Positions 9,228 through 15,374 of a stretch of 27,155 nt of DNA are shown here, in pieces (position 1 is the stretch's first letter; each line of letters opens with the position of its first letter). A model generated the notes under the pieces. That model made no database searches. It was not told the origin of the DNA and saw only the letters and a list, made by a program, of their open reading frames with translations. This DNA is from a virus. The stretch is taken from IMG/VR virus record IMGVR_UViG_3300012009_000151, positions 1 to 27,155 of that record. One strand, 5' to 3'. The translations under genes were made by a program, and so were the position numbers.

Positions 9228-9613
9228 TCCGTATTCGGCGGCGTTGGCGTGCCCTCGGCGGATAAGTCGGCAAAGTCCTCTTTCAAGATTTCTAAGAGGG
9301 TCTCCTTGACAGTCTCTAATTGCTCGGCGGCCATTCGGCTCAGGCCCGTCATCCGGGCCAGCTCGAAAAAACCAGGATTAATATCCACCAAGGCTTTCCA
9401 GAGGGTGACCAGCTCGGACAAAAGCAGATCGTCCAATTCTGCCAGGGATAGATTACACACCAATGGCAGGAGGGTCTGGATCAGGTCCTGGGGGGCCATC
9501 TCTTCTATTTTATGCCCGGAAACCATCAGGGTGCGAAGGTCACCGACACTTATCTCTTGGATTGTGACCGTGCGATCGCCTAAGCTAATCTCTTTTTTTG
9601 ATCTATTGCTCAT
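9224..9613 (-). CDS. Tail assembly chaperone (G-like)
   Basis: The protein has 129 residues from the ATG at 9613. I prefer this start to the in-frame TTG at 9628 because AAAAGG lies 6 bases before the ATG. It is acidic and helical after an N-terminal beta part (ISLGDRTVTIQEISVGDLRTL), a pattern common to gpG-type chaperones, which hold the tape measure and recruit tail tube subunits. It lies between the tail tube gene and the tape measure and is followed by an overlapping minus-1 frame with a coding-like extension. That arrangement is diagnostic of the G/GT pair. Assignment rests on synteny and frame layout more than on residue identity. Confidence 0.85.
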   Translation of the reverse strand: MSNRSKKEISLGDRTVTIQEISVGDLRTLMVSGHKIEEMAPQDLIQTLLPLVCNLSLAELDDLLLSELVTLWKALVDINPGFFELARMTGLSRMAAEQLETVKETLLEILKEDFADLSAEGTPTPPNTD

Positions 9614-9631
9614 CTCACACCTTTTCAATAT

Positions 9632-9681
9632 GGATTAAACGCCGGGTTATTTTACCGGTTTAATTCCTACCGGTTTAATCC
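9632..9681. repeat. Inverted repeat between tail tube and chaperone genes
   Basis: GGATTAAAC at 9632-9640 is perfectly complementary to GTTTAATCC at 9673-9681, and a second GTTTAAT copy at 9658-9664 could pair with it instead. The RNA would fold across the stop of the tail tube gene. It may be a processing or attenuation hairpin that tunes tail tube versus chaperone amounts; no U-tract follows, so a classical terminator is not supported. Confidence 0.5.
9653..9679. repeat. 15-bp period direct duplication spanning the tail tube stop codon
   Basis: TACCGGTTTAAT occurs at 9653-9664 and again at 9668-9679 (plus strand). The TAA of the tail tube gene (9675-9677) is inside the second copy, so the duplication also creates a second TAA downstream. 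Confidence 0.85.
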
Positions 9682-10658
9682 ATGGTTTCGATTTTAAAAT
9701 ATTCCTGGCCGGAGGACTGGCTGGTATCTTTTACGACGGTCCCTTCGATGGGGATGGTGGCCGGGCCGTCGCCGATCAAAGACCAGTCGCCATTCATTTT
9801 CACGTTGACCTTGTGAAAGGTGATCCGGTTGCGGATGCCGTTGTCGTCCTGGTCTGTTACCATAACAACTTTTTTCTGGACCGTGGCCGCGCTCATGCCA
9901 TAAAAATAATTGACCGTGACCGCTTCGTAATCATACGAGACATAGGCCGGGGAGGTGATAGAGCCGTCAGACAAAAGTCGCAAATAACCATAATCCGCGT
10001 CTAAGCTGTAATCCGTTCCCTGGACATAGCGAGTGGTCGGCGTGCCGGAACCAACGGCCGAGTCCACCACCACCACATCCTCGGCCTCGGTAACGCCGGT
10101 AACGGTGATGTAATTACTGTCATCCAGCTCGACTTTTTCGCCGGACACAAACGTTCCGGATACATTGACCAACTCAACCAGGCCGGACTCGGTCCAGGCA
10201 ATATCTCCGGTTGCTGTCGATGTATCACCGGTCAGTGAGTCGCCACAATCCAGAGAGCCGGTGATGGTGCCGGTTAACTGGGTCACAAAAACATTAACAT
10301 GGCCCAGATCAACATATTCATCGGATACCAGGGCGACAGAGGTGTCGGACACATAGCTCGCGGACTGATCATCCGCCGACACAGATGATCCCATCAATGC
10401 CAAAAGCAGATTCTGTTCGGTCTGCTCCTGCAAACCAAAAGACAGGGCCGCGTCGCGCTCGGTTTCTTTTTCTAAAATGGTGGCCCGATCAGCGGATCGA
10501 GTGGTTTTCAGTTTGTCCGTGGACACGGTCATATTAAAATTAAACCCGTCCAGCTCGCCCAGGTCGCGCAACGAGCTGCCGGCCACCGTGCCTACATACA
10601 CCCGGCCGGTGCCATTATAGCGGATATTGTCGGCCGATGTTTCAAGATGTTCTCCCAT
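9675..10658 (-). CDS. Major tail tube protein
   Basis: This 327-residue protein lies between the tail terminator and the chaperone genes, the place of lambda gpV. The N-terminus (about 1-110) and C-terminus (about 255-327, TFHKVNVKMNGDWSLIGDG then IPIEGTVVKD) form a tail-tube-like beta domain. A central stretch (about 125-200) has the LDCGDSLTGDTSTATGDI and VSGTFVSGEKVEL pattern of an inserted beta module, perhaps exposed on the tail surface. The ATG has AAAAAAGGAG about 8 bases upstream, one of the strongest ribosome sites in the window, fitting a product needed in many copies. The family call is by synteny and fold pattern. Confidence 0.85.
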   Translation of the reverse strand: MGEHLETSADNIRYNGTGRVYVGTVAGSSLRDLGELDGFNFNMTVSTDKLKTTRSADRATILEKETERDAALSFGLQEQTEQNLLLALMGSSVSADDQSASYVSDTSVALVSDEYVDLGHVNVFVTQLTGTITGSLDCGDSLTGDTSTATGDIAWTESGLVELVNVSGTFVSGEKVELDDSNYITVTGVTEAEDVVVVDSAVGSGTPTTRYVQGTDYSLDADYGYLRLLSDGSITSPAYVSYDYEAVTVNYFYGMSAATVQKKVVMVTDQDDNGIRNRITFHKVNVKMNGDWSLIGDGPATIPIEGTVVKDTSQSSGQEYFKIETMD

Positions 10659-10677
10659 GATGTTTCTCCTTTTTTAC

Positions 10678-10697
10678 AAATTAGCCCAAATTAGCCC
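10678..10697. repeat. Perfect 10-bp tandem duplication spanning the tail terminator stop codon
   Basis: AAATTAGCCC is present twice head to tail (plus strand). The stop TAA of the tail terminator gene at 10691-10693 lies in one copy and is repeated in the other. The repeat stands directly before the ribosome site of the tail tube gene. Confidence 0.9.
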
Positions 10698-11155
10698 GGC
10701 AGGCGCCGGCGGGTTGTTTTCAACGATCTGTGCTCAATAGCTGTGTAACTGATATATAACGGCGGATGAGCGTCTGGTTCGGCCACAAAATCTGCAGCCA
10801 CCGCGCCCAACCGCGCGCGAAAAATAGCGTCTTCGGCCAGCTCGCGCATGGTTTCCACTTGATGCAGGCCGGTATGTGTTCGGCGATATCCGTCGGTAAC
10901 TACCTCGCTGTTTTCCACAGACACACCAAGCACAACCTGTTTAATAATTTCCGTGCCGCCGTCGCTGCGGCTGTTCCCCGAAACGCCTAAAATAGCAATG
11001 CAGGGCGCGTCAGCCTCATCCGGGGCGCCCTCATAAATCACCAGATCGGTGCCAAACTGAGCGTCGCACCACGCGATTAACGTCGTGTCCGCGGCTAAGG
11101 CGGCGGCGATGGCGGTGATTAATTCCGAGGCGGTCAGTGCATTCAGGCTGGCCAT
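10691..11155 (-). CDS. Tail terminator-like protein (gpU position)
   Basis: The 154-residue protein begins with an Ala/Leu-rich helix (ASELITAIAAALAADTTLIAWC), followed by strands including CIAILGVSGNSR and KQVVLGVSVEN and a long helix near GLHQVETMRELAEDAIFRAR. This helix-strand-helix pattern and the place just before the tail tube gene match phage tail terminators, which cap the tube and join it to the head connector (lambda gpU is about 131 residues). The product ends in a basic RRRLPG tail. It starts with ATG 9 bases after the upstream stop, and AAGGGA serves as ribosome site. Function is inferred from order and predicted fold. Confidence 0.75.
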   Translation of the reverse strand: MASLNALTASELITAIAAALAADTTLIAWCDAQFGTDLVIYEGAPDEADAPCIAILGVSGNSRSDGGTEIIKQVVLGVSVENSEVVTDGYRRTHTGLHQVETMRELAEDAIFRARLGAVAADFVAEPDAHPPLYISYTAIEHRSLKTTRRRLPG

Positions 11156-11164
11156 GTGTGTCCC

Positions 11165-11797
11165 TTATGTTTTTTTGGCACCGGTAATGTAACGATCCAG
11201 GGCAGCGTTAAATTTTTTCTCAAACCAGGGCGCAATCCTGGGGCTCACCTTGTTCCAGACCGGCGTAAATATTGGCCTCGGCGGCGTTTTCAGGGTGCTG
11301 GTGCTTTTTTTCAACGGGAAATATGTCTGACCGGGAATCTGATTTTTGGGACGCTTTCGCCGCGTCGCCGCCAAAAACCGACGCATGGCCGGCGTTACTT
11401 TAACAACGTCGCCGGCCTCCGCGCGGTGGACGTCCGCCATCAGGCCACGATCAAACCCGCCCTTTTTGCCTTTGCCAAAATGGATATTAACGGTATCTCC
11501 GCTGTCTTCCACGCGATATCGGGCAAATTTGCCAAGCCAAAACAAAGGGCCGGGATGAGACCGGCGCTTGGTCCATTTGGAGCGGATTCCGTATTTGTGC
11601 CGAAATGACCTGGTCAGGGGATGCAGCGCCGGCCACCCGCTGCCGCCATACTCAACATGATTGCGCAATTCCTGTTGGATCATCCAACCCGTGGATTTTA
11701 ACGCGGATTTGCGGGCGCGGGTAAACTGACCAGGCAGGTTCATGACCGCCCGGGTGGCTTCCGACAACTCGCTGTAATCCACGTTTATTTTTGTCAT
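11165..11797 (-). CDS. Tail completion / minor tail protein (gpZ or HK97 gp10-like)
   Basis: The protein has 210 residues from the ATG at 11797, one base after the previous stop; an in-frame upstream start at 11821 would lie inside the preceding gene and is less likely. It is strongly basic, with an N-terminal helix pattern (FTRARKSALKSTGWMIQQELRNHV) followed by WPALHPLTRSFRHKYG, seen in phage virion-morphogenesis and tail-completion proteins. It sits between the head-closure and tail-terminator genes, where gpZ stands in lambda. Such proteins join or finish the tail before head attachment. Evidence is position and motif pattern. Confidence 0.75.
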   Translation of the reverse strand: MTKINVDYSELSEATRAVMNLPGQFTRARKSALKSTGWMIQQELRNHVEYGGSGWPALHPLTRSFRHKYGIRSKWTKRRSHPGPLFWLGKFARYRVEDSGDTVNIHFGKGKKGGFDRGLMADVHRAEAGDVVKVTPAMRRFLAATRRKRPKNQIPGQTYFPLKKSTSTLKTPPRPIFTPVWNKVSPRIAPWFEKKFNAALDRYITGAKKT

Positions 11798-11798
11798 T

Positions 11799-12128
11799 TT
11801 AAAAAGTAACCTTAACGTCATCTTCCAGGGTCAGGCGCCACTCCCAGTCATTTGCCCTGGCAGATGAGGTCACCGTCCAGTCAACACCGTCAATGGTGAT
11901 TACCTGTCGCCGCGTCGGCTCGGACAAATCCACCACCCGCACAAAACACCCGGCCTCGGCCCTGGCAAACGCTTCATCCACCTCCGCCCAGGCCGGGTTC
12001 GGCCCATACATAAACCGTACATAACAGCTTTCCCCGGAAATCGACGCCGACCGGACCCACGGCAAATCGGGGTCATAGGTCAGGTCGATATCAGCGGATC
12101 GCTGCTCGGTTTCGGTAGGCAGGGCCAT
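11799..12128 (-). CDS. Head-closure (stopper)-like protein
   Basis: The protein has 109 residues from the ATG at 12128, 8 bases after the TAG of the upstream gene. A longer reading from 12221 overlaps that gene and begins with low-complexity His/Arg/Pro sequence, so I reject it. The C-terminal half (RRQVITIDGVDWTVTSS then WEWRLTLEDDV) has the strand pattern of small beta-barrel head-tail stoppers such as lambda gpFII and SPP1 gp16. Place after the capsid gene and before the tail completion gene agrees. It would plug the connector to hold packaged DNA. Identification is moderate. Confidence 0.65.
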   Translation of the reverse strand: MALPTETEQRSADIDLTYDPDLPWVRSASISGESCYVRFMYGPNPAWAEVDEAFARAEAGCFVRVVDLSEPTRRQVITIDGVDWTVTSSARANDWEWRLTLEDDVKVTF

Positions 12129-12136
12129 GGCGGCGG

Positions 12137-12388
12137 CTATCTCATAATCCGGTCGCGCACCAGGCCGATGCGCCACCGGCCCTTGGCCTGAAACGATCTC
12201 AGGCCGTGGGCGGTGGTGCAATCCTGGATGCGGGGCTGGATCATAACCTGCCAGCCGGCGTTTTTCAGCGTTTCCAGAGCGGCCTGCTCCGCCTTGCTCA
12301 GGCTCTGGTCGATTTCATCAACCAGAGCGGCAAAACGCCCGGCCGGAGTGGATGGGCCGGGTTTTATGGTTTTTTTCTTGTCGGCCAT
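12137..12388 (-). CDS. Unknown small head-region protein
   Basis: An 83-residue basic protein follows the major capsid gene by 20 bases, with GGGGGTAGAGG as ribosome site before its ATG. It has a Lys-rich N-terminus (MADKKKTIKPG), an acidic helix (AALVDEIDQSLSKAEQAALETLKNAG) and a C-terminal basic part. Lambda has FI and FII in this slot; the sequence here does not let me call either. It may be a connector or packaging helper, but I do not recognise the family. Confidence 0.65.
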   Translation of the reverse strand: MADKKKTIKPGPSTPAGRFAALVDEIDQSLSKAEQAALETLKNAGWQVMIQPRIQDCTTAHGLRSFQAKGRWRIGLVRDRIMR

Positions 12389-12408
12389 ATTATCCTCTAC
12401 CCCCTACT

Positions 12409-13410
12409 CTACTGGATATTGGTCATGCGATAAGAAACCAACGCCGCAATATCCGATTTGATGGTGCCGGTTTTGTCTTTGCTGGCCAGCAGGTTTTCGT
12501 CGCTGTCATGGCGGACCCGGATGATATCGCTGCGCTTGGTCTCGTTGCGATACGATTCGACAATGGTGTTGACCTCGTCGTCTCCGGATTCATCTAACCA
12601 ATAAAACGTACGGCCCAGGCAGGCTTCCGTTAGATCACCGGAGGTGGCAATAGAAGTCAGCATGACCTGCGTCGACGGCCAGATACGCGCGATATCGGCG
12701 TCCAGGTTTTCACCGGCGCTGTCATAGACGCCGCCGCCAACAAGCACCTGCTCCACGCCCAACACCCGGGCGACCTGGGCCATATTCATGTTCGCGATAT
12801 CGATCCCCGGAAACGTGTATTTCAGTCGATCGACCACCTGATCGCAATTAATAACGCAATCCATAGTCGTCGGGTCCATAATCAAGACGTTCGGGGTCAT
12901 GCCGCATTGCAGCTCCACCGCTCGCTTGGCGTCCCGGGTGTCATCGATTGGCGTAGCGCTGGTCACGTCCGACCATTTATTGCTCACCGCGTGGGCGGTA
13001 AACCGGGTGGCGTTAAACACCAGATCGGCCACACGCTTTTCCCGGCCGCGCATAATAATCTGCATGGCCCTACGCGCGCAAACGCTTTCCACATCAAACA
13101 GACGCCGGTATATTTTCCGCTCCCGGTCATCGATGGGCTCTTCCCAGCCATTTTCGCTGGTGGCAAACAACCCGTTTTCCCAGTTCCAGTCAGCGCTGGG
13201 ATACGCCGAACGTGGCGCCCGGGCGGTTTCTTTGAGCTTGAGCATGACCTCTTTCGGGATCACGGGGAACCCGGAGGACTGCAGGCTGACCGGAAACAAC
13301 GGCAAAACCCTGTCCGCGATCATGCCGGCGCTGCGGGCGGCTGTAAACTCATCCACCACCGCGCCCAGATCGGGTCTGAGGATGGCAGCATCATTTGATT
13401 CTCTTGGCAT
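12409..13410 (-). CDS. Major capsid protein (lambda gpE family)
   Basis: The 333-residue protein is close to lambda gpE in length (341). It has the expected layout: an N-terminal arm with VDEFTAARSAGMIADRVLPLFPV, then IPKEVMLKLKETARAPRS and a DRERKIYRRLFDVESV spine-helix region, and a peripheral/axial domain with PNVLIMDPTTMDCVI and RVLGVEQVLVGGGVYDSAG. The gene order protease-scaffold-decoration-capsid supports the call. The ATG at 13410 has AAGGAG 8 bases upstream, fitting high expression. Subunits form the HK97-fold icosahedral shell; no covalent cross-link motif was looked for or seen. Confidence 0.92.
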   Translation of the reverse strand: MPRESNDAAILRPDLGAVVDEFTAARSAGMIADRVLPLFPVSLQSSGFPVIPKEVMLKLKETARAPRSAYPSADWNWENGLFATSENGWEEPIDDRERKIYRRLFDVESVCARRAMQIIMRGREKRVADLVFNATRFTAHAVSNKWSDVTSATPIDDTRDAKRAVELQCGMTPNVLIMDPTTMDCVINCDQVVDRLKYTFPGIDIANMNMAQVARVLGVEQVLVGGGVYDSAGENLDADIARIWPSTQVMLTSIATSGDLTEACLGRTFYWLDESGDDEVNTIVESYRNETKRSDIIRVRHDSDENLLASKDKTGTIKSDIAALVSYRMTNIQ

Positions 13411-13457
13411 TTTAATTGCTCCTTATTTTCTGTGTTTATAAAAAATCTAAATAATTG

Positions 13458-13513
13458 TACGGCAGCCGGATTATGGCAACCGGATTACGGCAGCCGGATT
13501 ACGGAAGCCGGAT
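13458..13513. repeat. Four 14-bp tandem repeats spanning the decoration protein stop codon
   Basis: Four contiguous 14-base units, consensus TACGGCAGCCGGAT on the plus strand, fill 13458-13513 with 0-2 changes each. The first unit in the sense of transcription encodes the last residues and the TAA (13499-13501) of the decoration gene; the other three are non-coding copies of that end. The period is not a multiple of three, so they did not extend the protein. Confidence 0.92.
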
Positions 13514-13867
13514 GCACTCCAGATGTGCCCCGTCGCTGCCGGCTTCGGCGGCCTGAAAATAAGCCGTACCAGAGGCAACCTCGGTGACCTTGCCATCATT
13601 GGCGACATAGAGGCTATCCATAACAGCGATGGCTGATCCCACGGACGCCTCAATCAAAAAGGTTCCGGCATCGTTTAACAGCCGAATAGCCACCGGGTCG
13701 CCGCTGTCCACAGCGTATTCTGTAACCCCGATGGGCGTGTCGGCGTCATCGGCATACATCACCTCCGGCGGGCTTTCGCTGGTGCCGGATTTTACCTTGA
13801 CCAATCGCCGGGCTTCCAGATCCTCGCCGGCGGTAAAGGTTTTTTCTCCAGTTCTAATCTCTGACAT
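13499..13867 (-). CDS. Head decoration / capsid cement protein
   Basis: A 122-residue, beta-rich acidic protein lies between the protease/scaffold gene and the major capsid gene, where lambda has gpD (110 residues). The N-terminal EKTFTAGEDLEARRLVKVKSG, followed by DTPIGVTEYAVDSGDPVAIRLLN, matches the pattern of DUF2190-type capsid cement proteins. Trimers of such proteins bind the capsid surface and stabilise the expanded head. AAAGGAG lies 9 bases before the ATG. The last codons are part of a 14-base tandem repeat that continues past the stop. The choice between gpD-type and DUF2190-type is not settled by eye. Confidence 0.85.
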   Translation of the reverse strand: MSEIRTGEKTFTAGEDLEARRLVKVKSGTSESPPEVMYADDADTPIGVTEYAVDSGDPVAIRLLNDAGTFLIEASVGSAIAVMDSLYVANDGKVTEVASGTAYFQAAEAGSDGAHLECIRLP

Positions 13868-13911
13868 TGTTTTTTCTCCTTTGTTTTTATCCGCCTGAGC
13901 GGACGCCTTAA

Positions 13912-13939
13912 ATCATACAACCGGCATCATACACCGGGC
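13912..13939. repeat. Imperfect 14-bp tandem duplication just after the protease/scaffold stop
   Basis: ATCATACAACCGGC at 13912-13925 is followed by ATCATACACCGGGC at 13926-13939 (12 of 14 identical). It lies one base from the TAG of the S49/scaffold gene (13941-13943), in the 73-base gap before the decoration gene. Confidence 0.75.
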
Positions 13940-13940
13940 G

Positions 13941-14498
13941 CTAATCGGATTCCGGTGTGGCGTTGACTTTTTTAAGATACGCCGCGTGCAGCTTGGGATA
14001 TTTTTCCGCTGTCTGCGCGATGGCCGCGGCTTTGGTCATTTTGCTGTCGCTTTCCATGGCGGCCCGGACCTGACCGGAAAAATCAAGCTCCCCATCGGCT
14101 GTTCCACCGGCACCGACGGCCGGGGCCCCGGTTGCCTGAATAGCGGCCAACATCTGGGCCACTTGCGGGTCGGCTGCTGCCGCCGCGGCGGCCGTGTCTG
14201 TGGGATCGCCTGTCTCGCCCGCGGCGGGCGGCTGGGCAGGCAACAGAGCAGCGGCCATAGACTGATACTGATCGGCAGTGATCCCGTTTTTAACAATGGC
14301 CTGGAACTTTTCGGCGTCATCGCCAAAATGAATCATGGCCAAGGCCAGGAGTCGATCGGTCTCCGCGCTTACAGCGGCGTCGCTGTCCGGCGCGGCCGCC
14401 AGAGCGTCGGCGGCAGCCTGTTCGGATAACTCGCGACACAAATCAGGATACGCCGCGTGCAGTTGTGGCAGGGTGGTAATTACGTTTTCGTTGGGCAT
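13941..14498 (-). CDS. Nested capsid scaffold protein (Nu3-like)
   Basis: An in-frame ATG at 14498, residue 293 of the protease gene, has AGGAG 7 bases upstream (GAAGAGGAGATTATT then ATG). It would give 185 residues identical to the protease C-terminus. This region lies after the protease domain and is acidic, Ala/Gln-rich and helical, as scaffold proteins are. Lambda encodes Nu3 in the same manner inside gene C. The scaffold directs capsid assembly and is then removed by the S49 protease. The arrangement and ribosome site are seen; translation from this start is inferred. Confidence 0.75.
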   Translation of the reverse strand: MPNENVITTLPQLHAAYPDLCRELSEQAAADALAAAPDSDAAVSAETDRLLALAMIHFGDDAEKFQAIVKNGITADQYQSMAAALLPAQPPAAGETGDPTDTAAAAAAADPQVAQMLAAIQATGAPAVGAGGTADGELDFSGQVRAAMESDSKMTKAAAIAQTAEKYPKLHAAYLKKVNATPESD

Positions 14499-15374
14499 AA
14501 TAATCTCCTCTTCTTCGGGTTGAATTTGTGATTGATAATATACGGCGGGATCTCCGGACCCGGCCATATCGATGGCGGCGTCCAAGTCTCCGACCTGATC
14601 GGCCAGACCGGCATCAACCGCTCTCTGGCCGACAAAAATGCGGCCCTCAGCCATGTCGGCGCGAACAGCGGTCGCAGAGACGGCCCGGTTCCGGGCCACG
14701 GCATCAACAAACACTGTATAAAGATCCTGGAGACGGCCCTCAATACGACGGCGCGCCGGCTCGGAGAGGGGGGTGTCCTCGTTGCCTTCGGCCTTGTATT
14801 TTCCGGCCGTCAACCAGGTATATTTAATGCCGTGCTCATCGTTCCACTTGGACCAGTCGGCATGCACCATCAGCACGCCGATGGAGCCGGCCTCGGCCAC
14901 CGGGCTGAGAATAATTTTATGGGCGGACGATCCCACCCAATACCCGCCGGACATCATAACGCCGTCGGAATAGGTGACAATCGGTTTTTCGTCGCGGGCG
15001 CGATAGACCAGGTCGCAAATATCCGGAATCATGGACACCGGGCCGCCGGGGCTGTCTACATACAATACAATCCCGCGCACCCGACGGTCTTTGACGGCCG
15101 CGTCTAAGTCGACGGCAAAACGATTCAAATTTCCGCCGCCCATCAAAAACGAAAACAGGGTCTGGCGTTTGGATAAATACCCGGACAGCGGAATAACGGC
15201 CACATTGCGAGTAATTGTCAGCTCCGGCGTGTATTCGTCTCGGGCCGGACCGGCGGTTAAACTTTCAGCAGATATGTTTTCCGGGGTGACCAGACGCGGC
15301 AGCATGGACATCATACTGTCCAGGGCCTTTGGCTCCACTGCCCAGGGGGATTCATAAAAATCTCTAAACTCCAT
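13941..15374 (-). CDS. Head maturation protease, S49 family, with scaffold C-terminus (gpC-like)
   Basis: The protein has 477 residues from the ATG at 15374, which overlaps the portal stop by 11 bases and has GGAGG 6 bases upstream; an in-frame ATG at 15476 lies inside the portal gene and is rejected. Residues about 55-260 are an S49/SppA-type serine protease: LYVDSPGG near 104-111, the nucleophile Ser142 in MSGGYW and the probable base Lys192 in AGKYK, 50 residues later as in SppA. GSIGV is at 163-167. The C-terminal 185 residues are the scaffold and can also be made separately. The protease trims portal and scaffold during prohead maturation. Confidence 0.92.
   Translation of the reverse strand: MEFRDFYESPWAVEPKALDSMMSMLPRLVTPENISAESLTAGPARDEYTPELTITRNVAVIPLSGYLSKRQTLFSFLMGGGNLNRFAVDLDAAVKDRRVRGIVLYVDSPGGPVSMIPDICDLVYRARDEKPIVTYSDGVMMSGGYWVGSSAHKIILSPVAEAGSIGVLMVHADWSKWNDEHGIKYTWLTAGKYKAEGNEDTPLSEPARRRIEGRLQDLYTVFVDAVARNRAVSATAVRADMAEGRIFVGQRAVDAGLADQVGDLDAAIDMAGSGDPAVYYQSQIQPEEEEIIMPNENVITTLPQLHAAYPDLCRELSEQAAADALAAAPDSDAAVSAETDRLLALAMIHFGDDAEKFQAIVKNGITADQYQSMAAALLPAQPPAAGETGDPTDTAAAAAAADPQVAQMLAAIQATGAPAVGAGGTADGELDFSGQVRAAMESDSKMTKAAAIAQTAEKYPKLHAAYLKKVNATPESD

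Noticed and set aside
12129-12221. Longer start for the head-closure-like gene
   Set aside because: It overlaps the preceding gene by more than 80 bases and has no ribosome site; the ATG at 12128 fits the gene spacing.
13888-13905. Rho-independent terminator after the protease/scaffold gene (TCCGC-TCAG-GCGGA stem)
   Set aside because: The stem is only 5 bp and is followed by an A-rich, not U-rich, tract in the transcribed direction, so it would not terminate.
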